A stretch of DNA of 64,000 nt from Streptomyces sp. NBC_01451 (GTDB taxonomy: Bacteria; Actinomycetota; Actinomycetes; Streptomycetales; Streptomycetaceae): the NCBI RefSeq assembly GCF_036227485.1, contig NZ_CP109479.1, positions 7,006,001 to 7,070,000 on the forward strand. The letters are read 5' to 3'. How positions within the stretch are numbered: the first letter of the stretch is position 1; every line of letters begins with the position of its first letter. The translations under genes and the position numbers were made by a program. Under the pieces are notes generated by a model. The model was not told the origin of the DNA and made no database searches. It saw nothing but the letters and a program-made list of their open reading frames with translations. Below are positions 16,908-25,365 of the stretch, piece after piece.

Positions 16908-18433
16908 GGAGCAAGGGTAGGCCGGATGCGGCGGTTGACCTGGGAAGAAGAGGGCGAAGAAGGTGACGGGGGCGAGGGCGGGGGCAAGGCGGACGGCGAG
17001 GAGGAGGTCGAGGGCGAGGAAGACGCAGGGGGCGAGGGTGAGGAAGGGGGCGAGGGTGAGGAAGGGGGCGAGGGTGAGGAAGGGGGCGAGGGTGAGGGTG
17101 ACGACGAGGAGGAAGGTGCGGGGGAGGGTGTTTCGGCGGTCGGGCCGGGGAGTTCGGCCGTCACCAGGAATCCGCCCCGCGGCATCGGGCCCGCCGACAG
17201 TGAGCCCCCGGCCGCCGCCAGGCGTTCCGTCAGCCCCTTGAGTCCCGTGCCGCCGATATCCGTCCGCGTGGCCCCCGCGGGCGGCGTCACGCCCGTCCCG
17301 TCGTCCGCGACACTCAGCCGCACGCGTTCGCCCGTACTCTCCCCGCCCGTACTCTCCCCGCCCGTGCCCTCGGCGCCCGCGCTCCTCGGCCCCATGCCCT
17401 CCACCGTGATCTCGCAGCGGGTGGCACCGCTGTGCCGCAGGACGTTCGTGACCGCCTCGCGCACCACCCAGCCCAGCAGCGCCTCCGTCGGCGGCGGCAG
17501 GGGCGGGCCCGAGCGGTGGATCACCGGAGTGACGGCCGCCGCCGTCAGGACCGAGTCCGCCCGGTCCAGTTCCGTGGCCAGGCCGCCCTGCCGGTAGCCG
17601 GTCACGGCCTCGCGGATCTCCGTCAGGGCCTGGCGGCCGACCGACTCGATGTCCGTGATCTGGAGCAGGGCCGCGTCCATGTCCCGGGGCGCCAGCCGCC
17701 GGGCGGCCTCCGACTTCACCACGATCACCGACAGGGTGTGGCCCAGCAGGTCGTGCAGGTCGCGGGAGAAGCGCAGCCGTTCCTCCTCGACCGCGCGACG
17801 CGCCAACTCCTCACGCGCCGCCCGCAGTTCACGTACCGCCTCGGTCAGGGACAGGATCGCCGCCGTCACCATCGTCGACAGGAAGGTCCCGTACGCCACG
17901 TTCAGCGCGTCCCAGCCGTCCCGGACGGAGGAGACCGTCGCCGCGAGGGCGGTGAGCGCGAGTCCGGTGCGGCCCAGCCATGGGCCGCGCATCACCGCGC
18001 CCGTGGCCAGCCCGAGCAGCGGGAAGAAGTACAGCCAGCTGCCGCCGTAGACGATCGCCAGCGCGCAGGTCACCGCGCCCATCGCGACGAGCGCCACCCG
18101 CGTCGACCTGGCGTCCCGCGTCTCCTTCGCGAAGGCGCGGAACGTGACGTAGATGTAGAGGGAGTTGAAGGTGAGCAGGCCCAGCGCGCCGATCCAGGGC
18201 AGCGGGGTCCGGCCCTGGAGGAGGTTGGAGAAGGAGCCCATGCCCATCAGCAGCCAGGGCAGCAGGGCGAATCCGGTGGGCGGCGGGCCCGGGTTCTCCG
18301 GCTCCGGCAGCCGGCCGCCCGACTTCCGCGCGGCACGCCGGGCGGCCTTGAACCGGTCCATGTCCGCCCGCCATCGGGCCCGCTCGGCGCGCCACTCGCC
18401 GACCTGGCAGGCGGCCTCTCGCATCCAGAACAT
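16904..18433 (-). CDS. Sensor histidine kinase (HisKA_3, DesK-like) with Ser/Pro-repeat C-terminal tail
   Basis: A 509-residue NarL-type kinase. The N-terminus is soluble, then five or so membrane helices lie between about 55 and 195. The HisKA_3 box is FSRDLHDLLGHTLSVIV, with the phospho-acceptor His in DLHD. The HATPase_c domain has VVREAVTNVLRHSGATRCEI (N box) and a G box (VADDGTGVTP, GGTGLKGLTERLAAAGG). After the ATPase domain there is an unusual tail of about 80 residues made of SPSPPSSPSPP-like repeats, encoded by a tandem repeat near 17026-17100. Signal unknown; the partner is the overlapping response regulator. Confidence 0.9.
   Translation of the reverse strand: MFWMREAACQVGEWRAERARWRADMDRFKAARRAARKSGGRLPEPENPGPPPTGFALLPWLLMGMGSFSNLLQGRTPLPWIGALGLLTFNSLYIYVTFRAFAKETRDARSTRVALVAMGAVTCALAIVYGGSWLYFFPLLGLATGAVMRGPWLGRTGLALTALAATVSSVRDGWDALNVAYGTFLSTMVTAAILSLTEAVRELRAAREELARRAVEEERLRFSRDLHDLLGHTLSVIVVKSEAARRLAPRDMDAALLQITDIESVGRQALTEIREAVTGYRQGGLATELDRADSVLTAAAVTPVIHRSGPPLPPPTEALLGWVVREAVTNVLRHSGATRCEITVEGMGPRSAGAEGTGGESTGGESTGERVRLSVADDGTGVTPPAGATRTDIGGTGLKGLTERLAAAGGSLSAGPMPRGGFLVTAELPGPTAETPSPAPSSSSSPSPSPPSSPSPPSSPSPPSSPSPPASSSPSTSSSPSALPPPSPPSPSSPSSSQVNRRIRPTLAP
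17026..17100. repeat. 21-bp tandem repeat inside histidine-kinase gene
   Basis: Several copies of the 21-bp unit ggaagggggcgagggtga encode the repeated SPSPPSS tail of the histidine kinase. The unit length is a multiple of three, so copy-number changes keep the reading frame. Confidence 0.7.
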
Positions 18434-18540
18434 GGACGACAGCGTACGAAGCGGGGGTCACGCCGGGCAGATGCCGATGTACGGACTCCGGCAGGACAAA
18501 TGTCCCGGCCCGGCGTGCCGTCCGGCCCGGGACCGCGCAA

Positions 18541-18555
18541 CTGACGCATCGTCAG
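18541..18555. promoter_or_regulatory. Inverted repeat CTGACG-N3-CGTCAG (copy 3), MaoC operon promoter
   Basis: CTGACGCATCGTCAG shares both 6-bp arms with the copies at 3765 and 11428; only the 3-nt centre differs. It lies 51 bp before a KstR-type operator, the same pairing of sites as at the aldehyde dehydrogenase promoter. Confidence 0.6.
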
Positions 18556-18605
18556 GAGTATTCACAACTCAGGACCGCTCGGCTATACAACAGGGGGCGC
18601 CGGAC

Positions 18606-18619
18606 TGGAACGCGTTCTA
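18606..18619. promoter_or_regulatory. KstR-type operator upstream of MaoC/ADH/SDR operon
   Basis: TGGAACGCGTTCTA fits every fixed position of TnnAACnnGTTnnA, 165 bp before the MaoC gene ATG. Confidence 0.75.
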
Positions 18620-18783
18620 GATCGGCCCGTATCGACCTCGGTGCGGCCGACGGTGCGGACGGTCGTACCGAGGTCTCAGTCCAGTGAGTTGTCAGGCCTG
18701 CGCACTGTGAGGCCTGTGCGTTGTCAGTCCTGCCAGACGCCTGCCGTGTGAGATGTCCGTCCCGTCAGTTGATCAGGAGCCCC

Positions 18784-19644
18784 ATGCCCATTGACGCCGC
18801 CAAGGCCGTCGCCGCCGAACCCCGGTCCGCAGAGATCGCCTGGGGTCGCAAGGACGTCCAGCTCTACCACCTCGGCATCGGCGCCGGCATCCCCGCGACC
18901 GACCCCGGCGAGCTGAACTACACCCTCGAATCCCGGCTGCACGTCCTGCCCAGCTTCGCCACCGTCGCAGGCAACGACTCCCCGGACGTGATCAGCGGTC
19001 TGTCCATGCCCGGCGTCGACGTCGACCTCGCGCACGTCCTGCACGGCGGCCAGAGCATCGAGCTGCACCGCCCGATCCCGGTCGAGGGCAGGGCACGCGC
19101 CACCGGGAGCATCGCCGCCGTGTACGACAAGGGCAGCGCGGCGATCCTCGTGATGCGCACCGAAGTCGCCGACGCCGACGGGCCGTTGTGGACGAGCGAC
19201 GCGCAGATCTTCGTACGGGGGGAGGGCGGATGGGGCGGCGACCGGGGGCCCTCGAACCGGCTCCCGGCGCCCGACGCCGAACCCACGAAGGTCGTCGAGC
19301 GGACCGTCCGGGAGGATCAGGCGCTGCTCTACCGGCTCTCCGGGGACTGGAACCCGCTGCACGCCGACCCCGACTTCGCCGCCCGCGCCGGGTTCGAGCG
19401 GCCCATCCTGCACGGGCTGTGCACATACGGCATGACGCTCAAGGCGGTCGTCGACACGGTGCTCGGCGGGGACGTCGGCCGGGTCCGCGCGTACCGCACC
19501 CGCTTCGCCGGGGTCGTGTTCCCCGGGGAGACCCTGCGCATCCGGATGTGGACGCACGAACCGGACCGCGTCCAGGTGTCGGTCACCGCCGTCGAACGGG
19601 ACGACGCACCCGTACTGGCCGACACGGTCGTCGAACACTCATGA
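18784..19644 (+). CDS. MaoC-family enoyl-CoA hydratase (2-enoyl-CoA hydratase 2-like)
   Basis: A 286-residue double-hotdog protein. The C-terminal half holds the hydratase-2 signature YRLSGDWNPLHADPDFAARA followed by GFERPILHGLCTYG (about 184-217), with the catalytic Asp in the D-x-N-P-x-H core (Asp and His visible). The N-terminal half is a degenerate hotdog. The fold and length match peroxisomal MFE-2 hydratase and bacterial steroid side-chain hydratases. It would hydrate a trans-2-enoyl-CoA to the 3-hydroxyacyl-CoA, with the SDR two genes downstream as a natural next-step dehydrogenase. ATG 18784 has GGAG upstream. A KstR-type operator precedes the operon. Confidence 0.88.
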   Translation: MPIDAAKAVAAEPRSAEIAWGRKDVQLYHLGIGAGIPATDPGELNYTLESRLHVLPSFATVAGNDSPDVISGLSMPGVDVDLAHVLHGGQSIELHRPIPVEGRARATGSIAAVYDKGSAAILVMRTEVADADGPLWTSDAQIFVRGEGGWGGDRGPSNRLPAPDAEPTKVVERTVREDQALLYRLSGDWNPLHADPDFAARAGFERPILHGLCTYGMTLKAVVDTVLGGDVGRVRAYRTRFAGVVFPGETLRIRMWTHEPDRVQVSVTAVERDDAPVLADTVVEHS

Positions 19645-19773
19645 CCTCGCCCTCTTGACCCCGCCCTCGTGACCACGCACTCGTGATCATGGCCGAGCAC
19701 ACGTACTCGCACCTCCCTGTACGCCCCGTACACCCCTGTACATCGCTGTAGGTCCCCGAAGGGAGCCGCACCA

Positions 19774-20850
19774 ATGCGCGCAGCCGTACTGCACGAGATC
19801 GGGCAGGACAAGCTGGACGTCCTGGACGACGTCGAGGCCGTGGGCTTCGGCCCCGGCAAGGTGAGGGTCCGGATACGGGCCACCGGGCTGTGCCACTCGG
19901 ACCTCTCCGCGATGAGCGGCGTACTGCCGCAGCCGGCGCCCTTCGTCCCCGGCCACGAAGGCGCCGGGGAGATCCTCGAAGTCGGGGAGGGCGTAAGCAA
20001 CTTGAAGGCCGGTGACCGGGTCGTCGTCTGCTGGCTGCCCGCCTGCGGCGCGTGTCCGGCGTGCAGGCGCGGCCAGACCGAGCTGTGCCTCGCCGGGTTC
20101 ATGAACGCCGGCACCCCCAACTTCAGGCGCCCCGGCGGCGACATCTTCGGCATGGCCGGCACCGGCACCTTCGCCGAGGAGGTCGTTCTGGACGCCGGCT
20201 GTGCCGTGCCCATCCCCGACGACGTGCCCTTCGACATCGCCGCGCTCATCGGCTGCGGGGTGACCACCGGACTCGGCGCCGCCATCAACACCGCCGATGT
20301 GCGGGCCGGTTCGTCGGTAGCCGTCATCGGCTGCGGAGGCGTCGGCATCTCCGCGATACAGGGCGCGCGGCTCCAGGGCGCCGCCGAGATCGTCGCCGTC
20401 GACCCGGTGCTCTCGCGCCGCGAGTCCGCGCTCAAGTTCGGTGCCACGAAGGCGGTTTCGCCGGACGAACTGGCCGACGCCAAGCAACAGGTCACCGGCG
20501 GCGAGGGCTTCGACTACGTCTTCGAGGTCGTCGGCCGCTCCGCCACCGCCCGCACCGCCTACGACACCACCCGGCGCGGCGGCACCATGGTCGTCGTCGG
20601 CGCGGGCGCCATGGACGACAACCTCCAACTCAACATGTTCGAGCTGTTCTTCGACGAGAAGCGCATCCTGCCGTCCATGTACGGCGGCGGCGACGTCCTG
20701 CGGTCCTACGAGCGCACGATCGCCCTCTGGCGCGCCGGACGCGTCGACCTCGCGGGCCTCATCACCCACCGCGTGCCGCTCGCCGGCATCAACGAGGCAC
20801 TCGACCAGATGCGTACGGGAACCGCGCTGCGTACGTGCATCGAGATCTGA
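19774..20850 (+). CDS. Zinc-dependent alcohol dehydrogenase (MDR family)
   Basis: The 358-residue medium-chain dehydrogenase has GLCHSDLS with the catalytic zinc Cys, GHEGAGEILEVGEGV with the zinc His-Glu pair, and the structural-zinc cysteines in CGACPACRRGQTELC. The nucleotide-binding VIGCGGVGISAIQGARL follows. It oxidises an alcohol with NAD+ and resembles the class III-like actinobacterial enzymes. It lies 129 bp after the MaoC gene and 9 bp before the SDR gene. The gap contains repeated gtacgcc/gtacacccctgtac words, possibly a secondary regulatory site. A role in steroid or fatty-acyl catabolism follows from the KstR-type operator; the substrate is unknown. Confidence 0.9.
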   Translation: MRAAVLHEIGQDKLDVLDDVEAVGFGPGKVRVRIRATGLCHSDLSAMSGVLPQPAPFVPGHEGAGEILEVGEGVSNLKAGDRVVVCWLPACGACPACRRGQTELCLAGFMNAGTPNFRRPGGDIFGMAGTGTFAEEVVLDAGCAVPIPDDVPFDIAALIGCGVTTGLGAAINTADVRAGSSVAVIGCGGVGISAIQGARLQGAAEIVAVDPVLSRRESALKFGATKAVSPDELADAKQQVTGGEGFDYVFEVVGRSATARTAYDTTRRGGTMVVVGAGAMDDNLQLNMFELFFDEKRILPSMYGGGDVLRSYERTIALWRAGRVDLAGLITHRVPLAGINEALDQMRTGTALRTCIEI

Positions 20851-20859
20851 AGGACGCCG

Positions 20860-21813
20860 ATGTCACTGCTGTCACCGTCACTGCCACTTGAGGGACTCGC
20901 CGCGATCGTCACGGGCGCGGGGCGCGGTCTCGGCCGGGTCGAGGCGCTGGAACTGGCCCGGCTCGGCGCGGCCGTCGTCGTCAACGACTACGGGCAGCCC
21001 GGCCGGGACGGTTCCGGCGAGGCGTCCGCCACCCCCGCCGAGGAGGTCGCCGCCGGTATCCGCGCGGCGGGCGGCACGGCGGTCGCCCACACCGGAGACG
21101 TGGCCGATCACCAACAGGCGCGTGAACTGGTTGAGTTGGCGATCTCCGAGTTCGGCAAGCTGGACATCCTCGTCAACAACGCGGGCATCCTGCGCGACCG
21201 CATGGTCTTCTCCATGACGGAGGGGGAGTGGGACGCCGTCATACGGGTCCACCTCAAGGGGCACTTCAACACGACCCACTTCGCCGCCGCGCACTGGCGG
21301 GGGCGCGCCAAGGCGACCGGAGCACCGGTGTACGGGCGGATCGTGAACACGTCCTCGGAGGCGTTTCTCGCCGGTTCGGCGGGCCAGCCCAACTACGCCG
21401 CCGCGAAAGGCGGAATCGTCGGCCTGACCACCTCCACGGCGCTCGCCCTCGCCAAGTACGGAGTGACGGCGAACGCCATCTGTCCACGTGCCCGGACCCG
21501 TATGACCGAGGACGTCTTCCAGGGCTTCGAGCAGCCCGACACGGGCCTTGACCCCCTCGCCCCCGAGCATGTCGCGCCGCTCGTCGGCTACTTGGCCTCA
21601 CCGGCTGCCGGACACGTCAACGGACAGTTGCTCGTCGTCCACGGCGGGATGGTCGCCGTCGTCGAACGCCCGCGGGTGGCCGCCAAGTTCGACAGCAAGC
21701 AGGACACCTTCACCTACGACGAACTGGACGCCCTCCTCACCCCGCACTACGCGGACCGGCCCGCCGGGGAGACGTTCGCCGCGGCGGAGGTGCTCGGCCT
21801 CAAGCGCGGCTGA
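20860..21813 (+). CDS. SDR dehydrogenase, 17-beta-HSD4 / MFE-2-like 3-hydroxyacyl-CoA dehydrogenase
   Basis: A 317-residue short-chain dehydrogenase. The cofactor loop is VTGAGRGLGRVEAL (about 17-30), the NNAG motif is in ILVNNAGILRDR, and the catalytic Ser-Tyr-Lys are in VNTSSEAF and NYAAAKGGI. The GRGLGR loop, the NDYGQPGRDGSG insertion and the extra C-terminal 50 residues match the dehydrogenase part of MFE-2 and actinobacterial Hsd4A rather than FabG. With the MaoC protein it would form a hydratase/dehydrogenase pair for beta-oxidation of a steroid side chain. It is the last gene of the operon. Confidence 0.88.
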   Translation: MSLLSPSLPLEGLAAIVTGAGRGLGRVEALELARLGAAVVVNDYGQPGRDGSGEASATPAEEVAAGIRAAGGTAVAHTGDVADHQQARELVELAISEFGKLDILVNNAGILRDRMVFSMTEGEWDAVIRVHLKGHFNTTHFAAAHWRGRAKATGAPVYGRIVNTSSEAFLAGSAGQPNYAAAKGGIVGLTTSTALALAKYGVTANAICPRARTRMTEDVFQGFEQPDTGLDPLAPEHVAPLVGYLASPAAGHVNGQLLVVHGGMVAVVERPRVAAKFDSKQDTFTYDELDALLTPHYADRPAGETFAAAEVLGLKRG

Positions 21814-21903
21814 CAGGGCAGAGGTCGGAGGAAAGCGGCCCCGCCCGGTAACCAGCCGGGCGGGGCCGCACGTCACTCGATGTATCGATGTACCGACGTA
21901 CCG

Positions 21904-22071
21904 TCAGGCCCTGTTCTCGGCCTGCTCGGACGGCTTGCGGTGACGGCCGTGCGGAGTCGCCTCGTCGTTGTGCGCCGAGACCGGACCCCGGTGTCTGCCC
22001 TGGCCGTTGCTGTGGCCCGTGGCCTCGTGGGCATCGGCGGACAGCGGCTGCATGGTGTTTGTGTCGTTCAT
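21904..22071 (-). CDS. Small hydrophilic hypothetical protein
   Basis: A possible 55-residue protein, MNDTNTMQPLSADAHEATGH... ending HGRHRKPSEQAENRA. It is highly charged and His/Arg-rich with no hydrophobic core, so probably disordered. I used the ATG at 22071; the frame remains open to 22164 but that extension has no better ribosome site. Its codon use matches neighbours, and short proteins with GRHR motifs recur in Streptomyces. No function can be proposed. Confidence 0.5.
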   Translation of the reverse strand: MNDTNTMQPLSADAHEATGHSNGQGRHRGPVSAHNDEATPHGRHRKPSEQAENRA

Positions 22072-22169
22072 CGGAAAGTCTTTCACCCCGTCAACATGAT
22101 CCTTCTGACAGCCGGGTGATCTTAACCAGCCCACATCGGGGTGACACGAGCCGCACACCCCCACCGGGA

Positions 22170-23432
22170 CTAGTTCGTTACAAGCTTCGTCACTTCGTTA
22201 CCGGGCTTCCCGGCCTTCGCCACGAGCCGCCCCAGCGGAGCCTGCTGCAAGGGCACGGGCCGGGCCACGGCGACAGGCGCGGGCAGGGCCGCTTCCGGAC
22301 CGGCACCCATCCCCGCACCGATCTCCATCCCCGTCCCCGTCCCCGTCCCCATCTCTGACTCCGACGTCGCACCCTCCGCGGACCCTTCGGGCCTCCCGGC
22401 CCGCACCCGGGCCACCCCGCACGGCATCTCCCCTGTCGCACAGGGCAGTTGAAGCTCCCCGTCCCTGCTCCACAGCCCGGCGCCCGGCAACCACCCCTCC
22501 GGCGCCGGAAGATGCCGCACCTGCCGCTCCGAGGGCCGCCACACCGCCACCCAACTCCCCGCCGGACCGTCCACGCGCAACGCCACCCCGCAGCTCTCCG
22601 GCGTCAGCACCTGCCCCGGCTGGATCGCGAACGGTGTGAGAGCGCACCCGTCGATGCGCAGGCACTCCGGGAAACGCACCGGCAGGGTGCTGCCCAGCAC
22701 TCCCCAGCCCAACCGTTCCTGCCCGCCGGGCGAGGGCGCGTCCGAGCCGATCAGCAGCAGTCCGCTGTCCGCGTCCGCGAGCAGCAGCCGGTCGTTGCTC
22801 TCCGCCGAGATCTGGAGCAGCAAGGACACCTCGCCGTCGCGCTCCAGATCGACCACGATCGCCTTGGTGCGCCCTCCGACCTCCCGGTCCAGGGCGAGCA
22901 GCCGTCCCGTGCGGTCCAGCCAGACCCCGCCCGAGCAACGGCCGGGAACCTCCGTGACGTACTCGGGTCCGAAGGCGCCGCCCGCCACCAGCCACACCGT
23001 CGTGGAACGCCGGCCCACGGCGAGGGCGTACGCGCGGTCGCCGCCCGGAGCCGGGGGCAGCAGACGCAGCGGGGTGCCGGCGTCGGGGCACTCGACCGCG
23101 CCGAGGGGGAGTTCGCCGGTGCCGGGTCCGGTCGGATAGAGGAGCGCGAAGGTGTGCCGGCCGTCGATCGGACGGTGGATGAGGACCCGGCCGTCGCCCA
23201 TCGGCAGCACCTGTGTGCCGGGCTCCTCGGGCTGGTTGCCGGGCAGCGGCACGGCGTACGGCTCGGGCCCGTCGAGTGTCCAGCGCTCCGGGAACCAGGA
23301 GTCGCCGTTTCGTGCGAGCCGGGCCGCGTAGGCACCGTCCGCCGTGATCGCCAACTCCGCCCCGGGGGAAAATCGGTCCTCCGCCATGGCTTCGATCATG
23401 GGCTCGATCGCTTCGATCGCACAGGCCGTCAT
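22170..23432 (-). CDS. Hypothetical beta-propeller-like protein
   Basis: A 420-residue protein without signal peptide or membrane helix. It contains repeated strand-rich units with W/F-x-L/V-D spacing (GDGRVLIHRPIDGRHTFALL, CSGGVWLDRTGRLLALDRE, DRLLLADADSGLLLIGSDAP, GVALRVDGPAGSWVAVWRP), suggesting a cytosolic beta-propeller. A low-complexity MGTGTGTGMEIGAGMGAG stretch lies before the C-terminus. ATG 23432 follows an excellent GGAGGTGA; longer frames to 23909 lack support. A near-palindrome CGAAACTAGTTTTCG sits at 23453-23467, just upstream. The gene diverges from the Nif3 gene. I do not recognise a named family. Confidence 0.75.
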   Translation of the reverse strand: MTACAIEAIEPMIEAMAEDRFSPGAELAITADGAYAARLARNGDSWFPERWTLDGPEPYAVPLPGNQPEEPGTQVLPMGDGRVLIHRPIDGRHTFALLYPTGPGTGELPLGAVECPDAGTPLRLLPPAPGGDRAYALAVGRRSTTVWLVAGGAFGPEYVTEVPGRCSGGVWLDRTGRLLALDREVGGRTKAIVVDLERDGEVSLLLQISAESNDRLLLADADSGLLLIGSDAPSPGGQERLGWGVLGSTLPVRFPECLRIDGCALTPFAIQPGQVLTPESCGVALRVDGPAGSWVAVWRPSERQVRHLPAPEGWLPGAGLWSRDGELQLPCATGEMPCGVARVRAGRPEGSAEGATSESEMGTGTGTGMEIGAGMGAGPEAALPAPVAVARPVPLQQAPLGRLVAKAGKPGNEVTKLVTN

Positions 23433-23452
23433 CGATCGGTCACCTCCGGCGA

Positions 23453-23467
23453 CGAAACTAGTTTTCG
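23453..23467. promoter_or_regulatory. AT-rich palindrome AAACTAGTTT in divergent region
   Basis: Positions 23455-23464 (AAACTAGTTT) are a perfect palindrome extended imperfectly to 15 bp. The core AACnnGTT agrees with the KstR half-sites but the outer T and A are missing, so I regard it as a possible operator of a different regulator. It lies 21 bp upstream of the beta-propeller gene start. Confidence 0.35.
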
Positions 23468-23718
23468 CACGCACAGACGTGGGACCGGGCGGCGGCCATT
23501 TCACACATAAGGGTGGCCCGGCGACGATTCGCCTGAGGAAACGGTGGCGCGTGTGCTGGCCGGGGCTCGGCGGGCGCCTGTGCGTCCTCGCGGATGCTGC
23601 CGCAACTCTTTGCGAACGCCGCCGCGACCGGCATCCGAGGAACCCCGACGGCGGGTGACCACATCCGCGGGACCGGCGCCGGTTCAGGCGCGGAAGGGGG
23701 GCCAGGTAGCCTTGCGTC

Positions 23719-24591
23719 GTGCCCCGTCTGTCTGAAGTCATCGCCGTGCTGGACGCCCTCTGGCCCCCCGAGCGGGCCGAGAGCTGGGACGCGGTCGGCA
23801 CCGTCTGCGGAGACCCCGACCAGGAGGTCTCCCGGGTCCTGTTCGCGGTGGATCCGGTCCAGGACATCGTCGACGAGGCCGTGAAGCTGGGTGCCGACCT
23901 GCTGGTCACCCACCACCCGCTCTATCTGCGCGGTACGACCACGGTCGCGGCGGACACCTTCAAGGGCCGGGTCGTGCACACCCTCATCAAGCACGACATC
24001 GCCCTCCACGTCGCCCACACCAACGCCGACGTCGCCGACCCGGGCGTCAGCGACGCCCTGGCCGGCGCCCTCGACCTGCGGGTCGTACGGCCGCTCGTAC
24101 CGGATCCCACCGACCCCGCAGGCCGGCGCGGTCTCGGCCGGGTCTGTGAGCTGGACCACCCGCTGACCGTCCGCGAGTTCGCCGCCCGGGCCGCCGGACG
24201 GCTGCCCGCGACCGCGCAGGGCATCCGGGTCGCGGGCGATCCCGAGGCACTCGTCCGCACGGTCGCCGTCAGCGGCGGCTCCGGGGACAGCCTCTTCGGC
24301 GAGGTGCGCGCGGCCGGTGTGGACGCCTTCCTCACCGCGGACCTCCGCCACCACCCGGCGTCCGAAGCCCGCGCCCACAGCGTCGGCGCCCACAACCCCC
24401 TCGCGCTGCTCGACGCGGCGCACTGGGCCACCGAATGGCCCTGGTGCGAACTGGCCGCCGCCCAGCTCGACGAGATCTCCGACCGGCACGGATGGGGCCT
24501 GAGGGTCCACGTCTCCGCCACGGTCACCGACCCCTGGACCGCCCACGCGGCGTCCACCACCACCTCTGAAGCACTGGGAGCCCCCAACTGA
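23719..24591 (+). CDS. Nif3-like dinuclear metal-centre protein
   Basis: This 290-residue protein belongs to the NIF3/YbgI family. It has WDAVGTVCGDPDQEVSRVLF near the N-terminus, the metal-binding LLVTHHPLYLRG (two His), HVAHTNADVADPGV and the C-terminal EW and H metal residues. Family members form hexameric toroids with a two-metal site; the physiological reaction is still debated (GTP cyclohydrolase type 1-like or NTP hydrolase proposals). It starts at GTG 23719. Its TGA is embedded in a CTGA that also appears to start the zinc-ribbon gene, a widespread Streptomyces gene pair. Confidence 0.92.
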   Translation: MPRLSEVIAVLDALWPPERAESWDAVGTVCGDPDQEVSRVLFAVDPVQDIVDEAVKLGADLLVTHHPLYLRGTTTVAADTFKGRVVHTLIKHDIALHVAHTNADVADPGVSDALAGALDLRVVRPLVPDPTDPAGRRGLGRVCELDHPLTVREFAARAAGRLPATAQGIRVAGDPEALVRTVAVSGGSGDSLFGEVRAAGVDAFLTADLRHHPASEARAHSVGAHNPLALLDAAHWATEWPWCELAAAQLDEISDRHGWGLRVHVSATVTDPWTAHAASTTTSEALGAPN

Positions 24592-25331
24592 ACGCCGAGC
24601 CCGCCGACCAGATCCGACTTCTCGACGTCCAGGCTCTCGACGTACGCCTCCAGCAGCTCGCGCACAAGCGCAAGTCGCTGCCCGAGCACGCCGAGATCGA
24701 GTCGCTGACCAAGGACCTCACGCAGCTGCGCGACCTGCTGGTGGCCGCGACGACCGAGGAGAGCGACTGCGCCCGCGAGCAGACCAAGGCCGAGCAGGAC
24801 GTGGACCAGGTGCGCCAGCGCGCCACCCGCGACCAGCAGCGCCTAGACTCCGGCGCCGTCAGTTCGCCGAAGGACCTGGAGAACCTCCAGCGCGAGATCG
24901 TCTCCCTCGCCAAGCGGCAGGGCGACCTGGAGGACATCGTCCTGGAGGTCATGGAACGTCGTGAGTCCGCGCAGGAGCGGGTCGCCGAGCTGACCGAGCG
25001 GGTCGGCGCCGTCCAGGGCAAGATCGACGACGCGACCGCGCGGCGCGAGGCGGCCTACGAGTCCCTCGCCGGCGAGGTCGGCACGGCGACGAAGGAGCGC
25101 GAGGTCATCGCGGGTTCGGTGCCCGACGACCTCCTCAAGCTGTACGACAAGCTGCGCCAGCAGCAGGGCGGGGTCGGCGCCGCCCGTCTCTTCCAGCGCC
25201 GCTGCGAGGGCTGCCGCCTGGAGCTGAACATCACCGAGGTCAACGAGGTGAAGGCGGCCCCCCGCGACGCCGTACTGCGCTGCGAGAACTGCCGCCGCAT
25301 CCTGGTGCGCACGTCGGAGTCGGGTCTGTAG
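24588..25331 (+). CDS. Coiled-coil C4 zinc-ribbon protein (CT398/DUF164-like)
   Basis: The 247-residue protein is mostly a long coiled coil (about 5-185, rich in heptads such as QALDVRLQQLAHKRKS and LENLQREIVSLAKRQGDLE). It ends in a C4 zinc ribbon, CEGC...CENC (about 204-235). CT398-type proteins of this build are thought to bind nucleic acid or act in protein export; function is unproven. No ATG, GTG or TTG lies in the first 50 codons of the conserved region. The likely start is CTG at 24588, overlapping the Nif3 stop as CTGA, with GGGAG 9 bp upstream. A GTG at 24741 would remove a third of the coiled coil. Confidence 0.82.
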   Translation: MNAEPADQIRLLDVQALDVRLQQLAHKRKSLPEHAEIESLTKDLTQLRDLLVAATTEESDCAREQTKAEQDVDQVRQRATRDQQRLDSGAVSSPKDLENLQREIVSLAKRQGDLEDIVLEVMERRESAQERVAELTERVGAVQGKIDDATARREAAYESLAGEVGTATKEREVIAGSVPDDLLKLYDKLRQQQGGVGAARLFQRRCEGCRLELNITEVNEVKAAPRDAVLRCENCRRILVRTSESGL

Positions 25332-25365
25332 TCCGGTAGCGGTCCGTCAGCGAGGAGCTTGTGAC

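Larger units (their letters stand above)
18434..18783. promoter_or_regulatory. Regulatory gap between histidine kinase and MaoC operon
   Basis: This 350-bp gap has no convincing gene. It carries the third CTGACG-N3-CGTCAG palindrome (18541-18555) and a KstR-type operator (18606-18619). Downstream, at about 18655-18735, is a stretch with repeated gtgaggcctg/gttgtcag words whose meaning is unclear. TCAGGAG at 18772-18778 is the ribosome site of the MaoC gene. Confidence 0.6.

Noticed and set aside
21893..21907. CCGACGTACCGTCAG, a near match to CTGACG-N3-CGTCAG
   Set aside because: One arm differs and it lies at the 3' ends of two convergent genes, not in a promoter.
23453..23467. Possible fourth KstR operator
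   Set aside because: Core AACnnGTT is present but the flanking T and A are missing; kept only as a generic palindrome.
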